This document shows, piece after piece, positions 28,532 to 37,834 of a stretch of DNA of 64,000 nt (positions within the stretch are counted from its first letter, which is position 1; every line of letters begins with the position of its first letter). Made by a program: the position numbers and the translations under genes. Origin of the DNA: Micromonospora sp. NBC_01796. GTDB lineage: Bacteria; Actinomycetota; Actinomycetes; Mycobacteriales; Micromonosporaceae. The notes under the pieces are model-generated. The model was not told the origin of the DNA, did not search any database, and was given only the letters and a program-made list of their open reading frames with translations. Location: assembly GCF_035917455.1 (NCBI RefSeq), contig NZ_CP109078.1, positions 2,046,001 to 2,110,000 of the forward strand, read 5' to 3'.

Positions 28532-29842
28532 CTACAGACCGGGGAGCCGGCCGTTGCGGAACAGGTCGACGAAGATCTGGTGGTCCCGGCGCGCACGCAG
28601 CCCGTAGGTGTGCGCGAAGTCGACCAGGTGGGCCACGAAGCCGGACTCGTCCTTGTCGACCACCGCGACGATCTCCTCCTCGGTGGAGTAGTCGACCAGG
28701 TCGTGGCTGGACTCGTCGTCGGCCACCGAGTGCATCCGGGCCACCGCCCGACCCAGGTCGCCGATCACCCCGGCCAGCTCCGCCGGTTCGTTGACGTCGG
28801 ACCAGTCCAGGTCGGCGGCGTACGGCGACACCTCGGCGACGAGCTGGCCGACCCCGCCCAGCTCGGTGAAGCCCAGCCACGGGTCGGCGTGCGCCTGGAG
28901 CGCCCGCTGCGACTCGGCGGTCCGGTGCCCCTGGTGCCGGAAGTAGCCCCGCACACCCGGATCGTCGACGTACCGGGCCACCGCCGGCACCTGGGCCTGC
29001 TTCATGTAGATCACCACGTCGTTCTCCAGCGCCTGGGTGTGCCCCTCCAGCAGCAGGTTGTACGACGGTAGCCCGGCCGAACCGATCCCCACCCCCTTGC
29101 GCAGCACCACGTCCTTGATCTGGGCGGCGACCGGGCGCAGGCCGGTGGTGGAGGCCGGCAGGGTGCCGAGGTAGCGCTCGTACGCGGTGACCACCTCCGC
29201 GCGGGCCGCCTCGTCGATCTCGAACACCCCGTCGCCGAGGGCGAACCGGCGCTCGTAGTTGTCGATGGTGGTCTGGGCGGAGAGCAGGTCGACCCGGGTG
29301 CTCAGCCTGGCCCGTTGCAGCACCGTACGCAGGACCCCGTCGGCGTTCTCCAGGGTGATGGAGCCGATCGCCTCCTCCCCGCCGGCCGCGATCGCCCGCA
29401 GTTCGGTCAGGTACGTCTGGGCGAACCGGCTCACCAGGTCGCTGATGACGTCGTCGGAGAGCGCCTTGGCGTACCCGATCAACGCCACGCTGGCCACGAA
29501 CCGCTTCAGGTCCCAGGAGAACGGCCCGACGTACGCCTCGTCGAAGTCGTTGACGTTGAAAACGAGCTGGCCGGAGCCGTTCATGTACGTGCCGAAGTTC
29601 TCGGCGTGCAGGTCGCCGTGGATCCAGACCCGGCTGGTACGCGGGGTGAGGAACCGGTCGTCGGCGAAGTCGCCGGTCAGGTCCGCGTAGAAGACCGAGG
29701 CGCTGCCCCGGTAGAAGGCGAACGGTGAGGCGGCCATCTTGCGGAACTTGCGCCGGAACGCGGCCGGGTCCAGGGCCATCGACTCGCCGAACTCGGCGAT
29801 CAGGACGTCGACCAGTTGGTCCGCCCGTTGATCAGTGCTCAT
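28532..29842 (-). CDS. DUF2252 family protein (kinase-like fold)
   Basis: A 436-residue DUF2252 protein starting MSTDQRADQLVDVLIAEFGE. It has a kinase-like catalytic segment HGDLHAENFGTY (about residue 87) and NVNDFDEAYVGPFSWDLKR with a likely metal-binding Asp, as in aminoglycoside-phosphotransferase-type folds. No substrate is known for the family. It sits between nuoB and the dehydrogenase gene, on the nuo strand but with no overlap. Confidence 0.83.
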   Translation of the reverse strand: MSTDQRADQLVDVLIAEFGESMALDPAAFRRKFRKMAASPFAFYRGSASVFYADLTGDFADDRFLTPRTSRVWIHGDLHAENFGTYMNGSGQLVFNVNDFDEAYVGPFSWDLKRFVASVALIGYAKALSDDVISDLVSRFAQTYLTELRAIAAGGEEAIGSITLENADGVLRTVLQRARLSTRVDLLSAQTTIDNYERRFALGDGVFEIDEAARAEVVTAYERYLGTLPASTTGLRPVAAQIKDVVLRKGVGIGSAGLPSYNLLLEGHTQALENDVVIYMKQAQVPAVARYVDDPGVRGYFRHQGHRTAESQRALQAHADPWLGFTELGGVGQLVAEVSPYAADLDWSDVNEPAELAGVIGDLGRAVARMHSVADDESSHDLVDYSTEEEIVAVVDKDESGFVAHLVDFAHTYGLRARRDHQIFVDLFRNGRLPGL

Positions 29843-29960
29843 GCTCCGCAGGCTAGTCCGCCCTGACCAGGCCCGGTGCCGTGGTCGGCTGACCGGTGAC
29901 GCAGTCACCCCTGCCGTGGCCGGGTGACGGCTGACCGGTGACGGGTGACGGGTAACGCGG

Positions 29961-30524
29961 TCAGCTCGACGGGCGCCGTACGGGTGGTGCGGTCAGCGAG
30001 GCGACGCTGCGGCCGGTACCGGCGTCGACGGGTGCGCTGAGCGGATCCGGGCGGGACACGCCACCGATGCCGGACTGCTCGGCGGCGATCTTCTCCTGGA
30101 GGCGGAGGATGCCGTGCAGGAGTGCCTCCGGGCGGGGCGGGCAGCCGGGTACGTAGACGTCGACCGGGATGAGCTGGTCGACCCCCTTGGTCACCGAGTA
30201 CGAGTCCCAGTACGGCCCCCCGCAGTTGGAGCAGGCACCGAACGAGATGACGTACTTCGGCTCGGGCATCTGGTCGTAGAGCCGTTTGATCGCCGGGGCC
30301 ATCTTGTCGGTGACCGTGCCGGAAACCACCATCAGGTCCGCCTGGCGCGGGCCGTGGGCGAACGGGATGACCCCGAGCCGGATGAAGTCGTGTCTGCCCA
30401 TGCTGGTGGCGATGAACTCGATCGCGCAGCAGGCCAGCCCGAAATTGAAGACCCACAATGAATAGCGGCGTCCCCAGTTGAGCACGAACCTGATCGGTTC
30501 GCCGAGCACTCCGGGCAGTTGCAC
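29961..30524 (-). CDS. nuoB: NADH-quinone oxidoreductase subunit B
   Basis: A 187-residue subunit carrying the terminal N2 [4Fe-4S] cluster. The four cysteines are in [20 protein letters not shown] and [13 protein letters not shown] 30524 is chosen because GGGGAG lies just upstream and the product then begins [26 protein letters not shown]-terminal Ser/Pro-rich tail follows the conserved core. It is separated from nuoC by two unrelated genes and is divergent from a sigma factor. Confidence 0.92.
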   Translation of the reverse strand: MQLPGVLGEPIRFVLNWGRRYSLWVFNFGLACCAIEFIATSMGRHDFIRLGVIPFAHGPRQADLMVVSGTVTDKMAPAIKRLYDQMPEPKYVISFGACSNCGGPYWDSYSVTKGVDQLIPVDVYVPGCPPRPEALLHGILRLQEKIAAEQSGIGGVSRPDPLSAPVDAGTGRSVASLTAPPVRRPSS

Positions 30525-30653
30525 GGTCTCCCCCTCTCGGTCCGGCACCCGACAGTGAACCACAGCATCGTCCGGTCGCTCGCCCGCAACCGGTGCCGTC
30601 GCCGGCACGTGTTACCGACGTCCTCGGGCAGGGGCCCGGACGGGGAGGAACGA

Positions 30654-31217
30654 GTGACGGTGACGACAGGTCCGGGCGTCGATGCTTCACCACCGGTTGT
30701 ACCTGCCGGTGAGGGCGACCCGGACAGAGCCGAGAGAGTCGAGTTCGATGCGTTCTACCACGCGCATTTCCGGTCGATGACCGTGCATCTGTGCGCGTAC
30801 ACGGGGGATCTGGGGCAGGCGCAGGACCTGGTCCAGGAGGCGTTCTGCCGGGCCTTCGCCCGCTGGGACAAGGTCGTCCGGTACGACGACCCGGTCGCCT
30901 GGGTCCGCCGGGTCGCCTGGAACCTCGCCACCAGCCGGTGGCGACGACTCCGCACCGCGCAGGCGTACCTGCGCCGGCAACGCGAGGAGTACGTCGCCGG
31001 CCCGACCCCGGACCGGGTCGCGTTGACCGCCGCCCTGGCCCTGTTACCACCGAACCACCGACGTGCGGTGGTCCTGCACCACCTCGGTGACATGTCGATC
31101 GCCGAGATCGCCCGGCAGGAAGGGGTGGCGGAAGGGACCGTGAAGTCCTGGCTGCACCGCGCCCGCGCCGCTCTCGCCGCCGAGCTGACCGACCGCAAGG
31201 AGCAGAACAATGGCTGA
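30654..31217 (+). CDS. ECF RNA polymerase sigma factor
   Basis: A 187-residue ECF sigma factor. Region 2 (FDAFYHAHFRSMTVHLCAYTGD..QAQDLVQEAFCRAFARWD, about residues 25-70) binds the -10 element. Region 4 (LPPNHRRAVVLHHLGDMSIAEIA..GVAEGTVKSWLHRARAAL, about 125-175) binds the -35 element. GTG 30654 has GGAGG 6 bases upstream. Its stop overlaps the next gene by 8 bases, so the membrane protein downstream is a likely regulatory partner. Confidence 0.9.
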   Translation: MTVTTGPGVDASPPVVPAGEGDPDRAERVEFDAFYHAHFRSMTVHLCAYTGDLGQAQDLVQEAFCRAFARWDKVVRYDDPVAWVRRVAWNLATSRWRRLRTAQAYLRRQREEYVAGPTPDRVALTAALALLPPNHRRAVVLHHLGDMSIAEIARQEGVAEGTVKSWLHRARAALAAELTDRKEQNNG

Positions 31218-32457
31218 CACCGACGACCTCGCGTACGACGACTTCGCGCTGGACGCCGAGTTCGCCGCCTTCCGTACCGGACTGCTCGACCAGATCACCC
31301 CACCCGGCCCGGACGCCGTACGCACCACCGTCCGGCACCGCCGACGGGTCGCGACCACCACCGGCCTCGCCCTCGCCCTGGTCCTCGTCATCGGCCCGGT
31401 CGCCGGGTACGCGGCGCTGAACCGCAACTCCGCACCGCCCCCCGGACCCGCCGCGACCGGCGAACCGACCACCAGCCCCACCCCGTCAGCCAGCCCGACC
31501 CCGTCGGCGACCCCGTCGGCGTCGGCCACCCCACCGCCACCGGACGGTGAGATCAGCCGGGCAGACCTGCTGAAGGCCCGGGTGACCCTGCCGGCGTGGC
31601 AGTCGACCGCCCCCGAGTGGTGCGTCACCAGGAACGTCCGGCTGGAGGACGACCCGAAGATGAAGCACCCGGCGCTGGCCACGCTCGTCCACGGCGACGT
31701 GGACCAGGACGGGGCCGCCGAGTCGATCGCCCTGCTGACCTGCCCCCTCACCGAGGGCGGGACGACACAGCAGGTGGTGGTGTTCGACCGGGACGCCACC
31801 GGAAAGGTGGTCACCCTCGGCCAGGTTGTCCGGGTGGGTGCCGGAATAGAATGGCTGGCCGACGTCAAATACGACCCCACCGGAACTGTACGGGTCCAGG
31901 TGGGTGATATTCCGACGTGCTGCGAGATCCCGAACGCGTGGTCGCAGAAACAGTGGCGGAGCTACGCCTGGAATGGCAAGGAGTTCGAGCAGAAGGCCGG
32001 ACCGGAAGCATTCGGACCCAATCCGACATTCATCGACCTGCGGCCGGTCAGCGCCACGGACGTGGTCTTCGTCGAACATCCCGAGGACGTCATCTCGGGA
32101 TGGCGGTACGGCTCGGTGACCGTCAAGATCCGTAACGACGGTCCCTCCACCTCGAAGACCGTACGGCTGGAGCTTTGGTTCAGTCAGGGCGTGATGCGGC
32201 ACGAAGGCGCCGGCTGGTCTGCCTGCACCAAGGTGAGCAACACCTCGTCGGTGCCGGCCGCGGCGCTGTTCTGCGAACTCAAGCCACTGAAGGCCGGTGA
32301 GGAACGGACGCTGGTGCTCGGGCTGATGAGCAGCGCGCAGGGCGACAGCGGCACCGCCACGGTCCACCTGAGCAATGTGGACCGGGTCGACGGCAGGGAG
32401 TGGGTCGTACCGGATTCCAGCGGCAACAACGACCGGATCGAGTTCCAGTACCGCTGA
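31210..32457 (+). CDS. single-pass membrane protein co-transcribed with ECF sigma factor
   Basis: A 415-residue protein with about 48 cytoplasmic residues, one membrane segment (about 51-70), a Pro/Ser/Thr linker (about 76-112) and a large external domain. The external part includes an FG-GAP-like stretch (LVHGDVDQDGAAESIALL) and a C-terminal beta-rich region. The topology and the overlap with the sigma gene fit an anti-sigma or sensor role, but no zinc anti-sigma motif (HxxxCxxC) is present. Function is not recognised. Confidence 0.72.
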   Translation: MADTDDLAYDDFALDAEFAAFRTGLLDQITPPGPDAVRTTVRHRRRVATTTGLALALVLVIGPVAGYAALNRNSAPPPGPAATGEPTTSPTPSASPTPSATPSASATPPPPDGEISRADLLKARVTLPAWQSTAPEWCVTRNVRLEDDPKMKHPALATLVHGDVDQDGAAESIALLTCPLTEGGTTQQVVVFDRDATGKVVTLGQVVRVGAGIEWLADVKYDPTGTVRVQVGDIPTCCEIPNAWSQKQWRSYAWNGKEFEQKAGPEAFGPNPTFIDLRPVSATDVVFVEHPEDVISGWRYGSVTVKIRNDGPSTSKTVRLELWFSQGVMRHEGAGWSACTKVSNTSSVPAAALFCELKPLKAGEERTLVLGLMSSAQGDSGTATVHLSNVDRVDGREWVVPDSSGNNDRIEFQYR

Positions 32458-32467
32458 CCCGAGGCAC

Positions 32468-32501
32468 ATGGCCCGTGCCCGGATTTCCGGGTGCGGGCCA
32501 T
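32468..32501 (+). terminator. hairpin after sigma-factor operon
   Basis: Arms ATGGCCCG.GCCCGGA and TCCGGG.GCGGGCCAT pair with a short loop, starting 11 bp after the stop of the upstream gene. Confidence 0.7.
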
Positions 32502-32681
32502 TGTCGTTGCCGGGTCCGATCGGCGTCGACCCCTGACGCGTTCCGGTCGGGATCGGTTGTCGGTCATCCTTGTCGTTTCGCGGACAGAAAAGCACCGCAA
32601 CCCGAATACGGAATGGGACGTGTCTTGTTCGATGCCGGGACAGAAAGCGCCACGGCACACGGGGAACAATCTGGAGGAACA

Positions 32682-33602
32682 ATGTCCGTCTCAATGCGTC
32701 GTCGTCTGCTCGTCGGTGCGCTCGGCACCGCCGCGTTGCTGGTGGCCCTCGCCCCGGCCGGCGCCGCCTCGGCCGGAAACAGAAATCACGGCTCGTCCGT
32801 CTCCGTCGGCAACCTGGTCCTCCAGCCGACCGAGCGTGGTTACCGTGGCACGCTGCCGATCACGATCACCCTCCGCGGCACCGCGGACGTCCTGCCCGTC
32901 GTCACCGTCACCGAGCCGGTCGGCGGCTCCTTCACCGGCCTGCTGCCCGAGGGGCCGTGCTTCCCGCTGAACGACGGACCCCGCCGCACGGTCAACTGCA
33001 CGATCGACAGGTTCGAGCCCGGCGAGCGGCGGACCGTCTACGCCGAGTTCGAGGTCCTGACCGACGCCCGCCGTTACCCGATGGTGGCCACCGGCGGTCG
33101 GGTGGACGTCTCGGTCGACTCGGTCCCGGTACGCGGTGGCGAGGCGTTCTCCGCCCTGTTCCGTTCCACCACCGGTTCGGTGCGCCACCCGCTCCCGTAC
33201 GTGCAGGACACGGTGGCCGACGGCTCGGTCCGGGTCGGTCCGGCCGTGCTGAACCAGCAGGCCGACGGCGGCTACGCCGGTCAGGTGTCGATCACGGTCG
33301 GCTACCGCAGCGACGCGCCGCACGACGAACTCCAGGTTCAGCTCGGCCTGCCGGAGGGTGTCCGGACCGGCGAGGGCGTCTTCTGCCCCTTCGCGCGCTG
33401 CGTGGTGCCGGGCGGCGAGTTCATGCCCGGTGAGGTACGGACCTTCGACGTCCCGCTGACCGCCGAGGCCGACACCGTGGCCGGGCCGCTCGGCGACGCA
33501 ACCGCCCAACTGCACCTCCCGTACGGGAACACCGAGACCCCGGACTCGAACCCGGCCGACAACGCGGCGACCTTCACCGTCACCGCCGTCCCGGCCGCCT
33601 GA
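32682..33602 (+). CDS. secreted protein of unknown function
   Basis: A 306-residue exported protein from ATG 32682, with GGAGG 6 bases upstream. A signal peptide ends near AGAASAGNRN (about residue 30). The mature part is beta-rich and reads as two related halves, each starting with a VRVG or VSVGN-type strand and holding a Cys pair (GPCFPL..NCTI; FCPFARC), like bacterial Ig-like repeat proteins. No catalytic motif is visible. Confidence 0.75.
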   Translation: MSVSMRRRLLVGALGTAALLVALAPAGAASAGNRNHGSSVSVGNLVLQPTERGYRGTLPITITLRGTADVLPVVTVTEPVGGSFTGLLPEGPCFPLNDGPRRTVNCTIDRFEPGERRTVYAEFEVLTDARRYPMVATGGRVDVSVDSVPVRGGEAFSALFRSTTGSVRHPLPYVQDTVADGSVRVGPAVLNQQADGGYAGQVSITVGYRSDAPHDELQVQLGLPEGVRTGEGVFCPFARCVVPGGEFMPGEVRTFDVPLTAEADTVAGPLGDATAQLHLPYGNTETPDSNPADNAATFTVTAVPAA

Positions 33603-33615
33603 GCCCGAAGTCACA

Positions 33616-33657
33616 GCGGCGGTGCCCGACCGGGATCTTCCGGTCGGGCACCGCCGC
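33616..33657. terminator. perfect 18-bp-stem bidirectional terminator
   Basis: Arms GCGGCGGTGCCCGACCGG and the exact complement with loop GATCTT lie between convergent genes ending at 33602 and 33697. Confidence 0.85.
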
Positions 33658-33696
33658 GTTCGGTACCCACACTCCACAGTGGTTGAACCGGTGGAA

Positions 33697-34311
33697 CTAG
33701 CCGAGCATCGTCAGCATCTGGTTGATCTGGGCGGTCCGGGACTGGTCGATCCGGCCGGCCAGTTCCCTGGCGGCCGGGTCCTGCCCGAACTTCGCCTCGT
33801 TGCGGGCCATCTCGACGGCGTTGTGCTGGTGGGCGATGAACAGGTTGAGGAACGCGGTCTCGAACTCGGCCCCGGTGATCCGGCCCAGGGCGGCGATCTG
33901 TTCGGGTCCGGTGGCCGGCAGACCGCCGTGGTCGGCGTGGGCGTGGTCGGCCGGGTCCGCCTCGGTCGGCTGTCCCCAGTTCCGCAGCCAGCCGCGCATC
34001 GTCTCCTGCTCCTCGGTCTGGGTGACGTCGACGGCCGCGGCGAGGGTGCGTACCTCGGCGCGCTGGGCCCGGCTCTCGGCCAACCGGACCAGCTCCAGGC
34101 CCTGACCGTGGTGGGTCACCATCATCTGGAGGAACATCACGTCCGCCGGGTTGAACGGTCCCGGCGACCCGGTGGCGGTCGCGGAGACCACCGGCTGCGG
34201 CGCGGGGGTCGGCCCGGCCGGTGAACCGCCGGGAGCGGTGCTCGCGCCGCCGCAGCCGGCGAGCAGCAACAGCACCACCGGGGCGAGCAGGGTACGACGG
34301 TAACGGGCCAT
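33697..34311 (-). CDS. DUF305 family lipoprotein
   Basis: A 204-residue DUF305 protein with a lipoprotein signal (LLLLAGCGGAS). The domain keeps its paired His/acid motifs: DVMFLQMMVTHHGQGLELV and FLNLFIAHQHNAVEMA, a ferritin-like four-helix bundle often linked to copper. ATG 34311 is the start; the longer frame upstream is not protein-like. Function in metal handling is inferred from the family. Confidence 0.88.
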   Translation of the reverse strand: MARYRRTLLAPVVLLLLAGCGGASTAPGGSPAGPTPAPQPVVSATATGSPGPFNPADVMFLQMMVTHHGQGLELVRLAESRAQRAEVRTLAAAVDVTQTEEQETMRGWLRNWGQPTEADPADHAHADHGGLPATGPEQIAALGRITGAEFETAFLNLFIAHQHNAVEMARNEAKFGQDPAARELAGRIDQSRTAQINQMLTMLG

Positions 34312-34354
34312 GTCCCGCCTCTTTCGGCTCGGGCAACGGGCAGGGATGGGACGA

Positions 34355-34386
34355 GCGCGGGCCCGTACCGGATCCGGTACGGGCCC
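34355..34386. terminator. 32-bp perfect palindrome
   Basis: GCGGGCCCGTACCGGA is followed directly by its exact complement. It lies 17 bp past the stop of the monooxygenase gene on the minus strand and just upstream of the DUF305 start. Confidence 0.75.
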
Positions 34387-34403
34387 GCCGGTGCAGGTGC
34401 GGG

Positions 34404-35159
34404 TCAGAGCCGCTGCCAGAGCGCCGGTACGTTCGGCGGCTCCCAACCGGGGATGGCCGTGTGTGCCTGACGGCAGCGGTAGCTGGCACCGCCGTAGGTG
34501 ACCGTGGCGCCGACCTGGTACGCGGTGCCCGAGGCCCAGGTGCCACCGGCCGGCGGCGGGGTGGTCGGGTTCGGCGGCGGGGTTGCCGTACGGGTCGGCG
34601 TCGGGGTGGGGTTCGGCGGCGGGGTCGTCGGGTTGCCGCCCCCTCCGCCACCGATCTGGAGGTCGACGCAGGAGTAGAACGCGTTGGCGGTGTCGGCGAT
34701 GTTCCAGATGGCGAGCAGCTTCTGCCGGCCGGAGAAACCGCTGAGGTTCACCTGGTGCGAGACGGTGGCACCGGGCTGGCGGCCGTTGTCGTTGAACAGC
34801 GCCACCCGCTGGTTGCCGATGTAGTACTCCCAGGTGCTGGTGGAGTGCCGGGCGGTGAGCACCCAGTTGAAGGTGAGCGAGGTGCCGACCGAGGTCGCCG
34901 GCCAGTTCCGGCTCTCGTCACTGAGTACGGAGAAGTGCGCGATGTTGGCGTGGCAGTTGCGCAGCCCCTTCGGACCCTCGACGCTCTGCGGTTCCCACTG
35001 GATCTGTCCACAGTTGGCGACCCGACCCTGCGCGCAGTTGGCCTGCCGGCTGGGTGGTGACGAGATGTAGCCGTGTGCCTGCGCGGGCGCGGCGACGACC
35101 AGGGTGGAGGTGATGAGGGCTGCGACCGTCAGCAGAGACAGTGCGGCAGATCTTCGCAT
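34404..35159 (-). CDS. AA10 lytic polysaccharide monooxygenase with C-terminal chitin-binding module
   Basis: A 251-residue secreted copper enzyme that oxidatively cleaves chitin or cellulose. A signal peptide ends at AQA, leaving HGYISSPPSRQ with the N-terminal His of the copper brace. The second His lies in LTARHSTSTWEYYI. After a Pro/Thr/Gly linker (about 195-220) comes a CBM5/12-type module (WASGTAYQVGATVTYGGASYRC..H..IPGWEPPNVPALW). ATG 35159 has AAGGAG 8 bases upstream. The CBM5/12 type suggests chitin, but this is inference. Confidence 0.93.
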   Translation of the reverse strand: MRRSAALSLLTVAALITSTLVVAAPAQAHGYISSPPSRQANCAQGRVANCGQIQWEPQSVEGPKGLRNCHANIAHFSVLSDESRNWPATSVGTSLTFNWVLTARHSTSTWEYYIGNQRVALFNDNGRQPGATVSHQVNLSGFSGRQKLLAIWNIADTANAFYSCVDLQIGGGGGGNPTTPPPNPTPTPTRTATPPPNPTTPPPAGGTWASGTAYQVGATVTYGGASYRCRQAHTAIPGWEPPNVPALWQRL

Positions 35160-35201
35160 CGAAGGGCTCCTTACTCGTACTCGGCAGGGCGCCCTTAACA
35201 A

Positions 35202-35230
35202 TTTATAGTAAACACTATTTACAGTAAAGA
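35202..35230 (-). promoter_or_regulatory. AT-rich promoter and palindrome upstream of the AA10 gene
   Basis: This AT-rich patch holds TATAAA on the minus strand (35202-35207), about 43 bases before the start codon and suitable as a -10 element. A palindrome GTAAA-CACTA-TTTAC (35208-35222) occupies the spacer, and AGTAAA occurs twice, 16 bp apart. A repressor at the palindrome would block transcription. Confidence 0.5.
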
Positions 35231-35339
35231 CCTGGAAATAAGTTTGTCGATGTGTTCGTACCCGCACACAGCGCAGCGACCCGGTATCCGCCCCACCGAG
35301 GGGCGAACACCGGGCCGCCGTGACGAACCAGCCGATCGG

Positions 35340-36176
35340 TCAGGTGGCCGAGATGGTGCCCGTACCGACCAGGACCAGGACCACCGTGCCGAGGATCACC
35401 CGATAGACGATGAACATCGTGTACGTGTGCCGGGCGATGAACTTCAGCAGCCAGGCCACCGCGAGGTAACCCACGATCCCGCTGACCAGGGTGGCGGTGA
35501 TGGTCGCCGGCCAGCCGACCCCGTTGCTGATGTTCTCGTACTCGTCCACCACCTGGAGCGCGCCCGCCGCCATCAGCGCCGGGATGGAGAGGAAGAACGA
35601 CAGCCGGGTCACGGTGACCCGGTCCAGGTCGCGCAGCAGCCCGGCGGACATCGTCGCGCCCGACCGAGAGATGCCGGGAATCAGCGCCAGGGACTGCACC
35701 GTACCGATGATCAGGGTGTCCTTCCAGGTCACGTCCGACTCGTGGCGAACCTGGGTGGCCGCCCGGTCGGCGAACCACATCACCCCGGACCACAGGATCA
35801 ACGCGAACCCGACGAACCAGAGACTGCGCAGCGTGGTCTCGATCTGGTCCTTGAACAGCAGCCCGATCACCCCGATCGGGATCGAGCCCAGGATGACCGC
35901 CCAGCCGAACCGGTAGTCCGGACTCTCCCGACCCGCCGGGCTGAACACCCCGCGCACCCAGGCGGTGAAGATCCGGATCAGGTCCTTGCGGAGATAGAGC
36001 AGGGTCGCGAACACCGCGCCGACCTGGATGATCGCGGTGAACGCGGTGATGTCGGGGTCGTCGATGGAGTAGCCGAGCAGCTTTTCCAGGATGGTGAGGT
36101 GACCGGTGCTGGATACCGGCAGGAACTCGGTGAGCCCCTCCACCGCGCCCAGCAGCACCGCTTCCAGGATGTTCAC
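35340..36176 (-). CDS. uppP: undecaprenyl-diphosphatase
   Basis: A 278-residue membrane enzyme that recycles undecaprenyl pyrophosphate for cell-wall synthesis. It has EGLTEFLPVSSTGHL at the N-terminus and the catalytic PGISRSGAT motif near residue 150, with about eight membrane helices. ATG 36176 starts at the family boundary. The length is normal. Confidence 0.95.
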   Translation of the reverse strand: MNILEAVLLGAVEGLTEFLPVSSTGHLTILEKLLGYSIDDPDITAFTAIIQVGAVFATLLYLRKDLIRIFTAWVRGVFSPAGRESPDYRFGWAVILGSIPIGVIGLLFKDQIETTLRSLWFVGFALILWSGVMWFADRAATQVRHESDVTWKDTLIIGTVQSLALIPGISRSGATMSAGLLRDLDRVTVTRLSFFLSIPALMAAGALQVVDEYENISNGVGWPATITATLVSGIVGYLAVAWLLKFIARHTYTMFIVYRVILGTVVLVLVGTGTISAT

Positions 36177-36322
36177 ATGCGCCTCTCGGAGCCGGGATGG
36201 AGGCCGGAGGACGACCGTACGGTCCGATGGATCATCCTTCGACGGGCGTTGACGCTAACGCAGTCCCGACCGTGGAAATCTGCGAGGGGAGGCGTCGGCG
36301 AAGACCGGCGGACGTACGACGG

Positions 36323-37834
36323 TCAGTAGGTGGGACGTTGCAGCAGGCTGAGGAACTCCACCAGGAGCCGCTCACGCAGGCGTACCGGTGCGACGTTGAG
36401 CAGGGTGTTGACCACGGCCACCCGTTCCGGCAGCGGCCCACCCGAGGCACCCTCGGCACCGCCGCCCAGCCCCAGCCCGGCGGCGAGGCCGGCGACCAGT
36501 TCCGGGGTGAGCTGCTCCGGGGTCAGCGCACCGGCCAACGCCAGCAGTTCGGCCGGTAGCTCGACCGGACCGGCGGCCCGCGCGGCAGCCGCGGCGGCAC
36601 GCAGGTCCACCCCGAAATCGGCCACCCTCGGCGCCACCGACGCGGTGACGGTCAGATGGATGCTGGCCGGGAGGTCCCCGTACGCCATCTGGGGTTGGGT
36701 GTGCCAGCCACGGACGGTGAGTTCGTCCGCGAGGACGAACAGGTCGAGACCGGGATCCTCGGTGCCGAAACAGACCACGGTCGCCTCCGGCTCGGCCAGC
36801 AGCCGCAACCCGTCCACGGCGGTCACCTCGGCGGCCAGCCCGCGAACAGCGTCCACAGTGGTCCGAGCCAGGGCCAGGTAACCCGCGTCACCGACGTGCC
36901 GCAGGGTGGCGAACGCCGCCGCGATCGGCCCACCGGAACGGGTGGACGAGATCACCGGGTTGAGCATCGTGTAGCCGGGCCAGTCGGCGAAGGCGAAGTA
37001 CTGCGGCTTGCGCAGCTCCGCGTCGCGGTGCAGCAGCACCGAGACGCCCTTCGGCACGTAGGCGTACTTGTGCAGGTCGACCGAGATCGAGGTGACCCCG
37101 GGTACGGCGAAGTCGAACGGGGGCACGTCCACCCCGAGCCGGCGCAGGTACGGCAACGTCCAGCCGCCGAAGCAGGCGTCCACGTGGCACCGCACCCCGG
37201 CCGCCGCCGCGATCTCCGCGATCGCGGAGATCGGATCCACCACCCCGTGCGCGTACGACGGAGCGGAACACGCCAGCAGGACCGTCTCCGGCCCGATCGC
37301 GGCGGCCACGTCGGCCGGATCCGGACGCAGCGTCTTCGGCGACACCGGCACCAGATCGAGCGCCACCCCGAGGTAGTGCGCCGCCTTCGCGAACGCCGCG
37401 TGCGCGGTCACCGGCACCACCAGGCGCGGCGCCCCGATCTCCGGGTGCGCGTCCCGTGCGGTCTTCACCGCCAGGATCAGCGACTCCGTGCCACCGCTGG
37501 TGACACTGCCGACCACCTCCGGCGCGCTGCTGCCCGGACCACCGCCGAGCGTACGGGCCGCCGCGCCGACCAGCGCGTTCTCCATCGCCAGCAGGGACGG
37601 GAACGCGGTCGGATCGAGCCCGTTCACGTGCGCCGACAGCGCGTACGCCGAGTGCGCCAACTCGTCCAGACCGGGTACCGCCGGGTCGTAGACGTACGCG
37701 AACAACCGCCCGCCGTGGGTCGGGCGGTCGGCGGCCCGCAGGCCACGGATCTCGTCCAACACCTGGGCAGCGGGTACGCCGTGCGGGGGCAGCGCGTCGA
37801 ACATGGCGGACACCGTAACAGCCGACTCGCTCAC
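36323..37834 (-). CDS. PLP-dependent decarboxylase, sphingosine-1-phosphate-lyase-like
   Basis: A 503-residue fold-type I PLP enzyme. The active-site Lys is in SVDLHKYAYVPKG; HVDACFGG carries the pyridine-binding Asp, and SGGTESLILAVKTARD is the phosphate-binding loop. The pattern fits group II decarboxylases close to sphingosine-1-phosphate lyase. A GTG at 37834 overlaps the MFS stop by 4 bases; ATG 37804 is the alternative. The last 90 residues are an Ala/Leu-rich extension. Its substrate is unknown. Confidence 0.82.
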   Translation of the reverse strand: MSESAVTVSAMFDALPPHGVPAAQVLDEIRGLRAADRPTHGGRLFAYVYDPAVPGLDELAHSAYALSAHVNGLDPTAFPSLLAMENALVGAAARTLGGGPGSSAPEVVGSVTSGGTESLILAVKTARDAHPEIGAPRLVVPVTAHAAFAKAAHYLGVALDLVPVSPKTLRPDPADVAAAIGPETVLLACSAPSYAHGVVDPISAIAEIAAAAGVRCHVDACFGGWTLPYLRRLGVDVPPFDFAVPGVTSISVDLHKYAYVPKGVSVLLHRDAELRKPQYFAFADWPGYTMLNPVISSTRSGGPIAAAFATLRHVGDAGYLALARTTVDAVRGLAAEVTAVDGLRLLAEPEATVVCFGTEDPGLDLFVLADELTVRGWHTQPQMAYGDLPASIHLTVTASVAPRVADFGVDLRAAAAAARAAGPVELPAELLALAGALTPEQLTPELVAGLAAGLGLGGGAEGASGGPLPERVAVVNTLLNVAPVRLRERLLVEFLSLLQRPTY

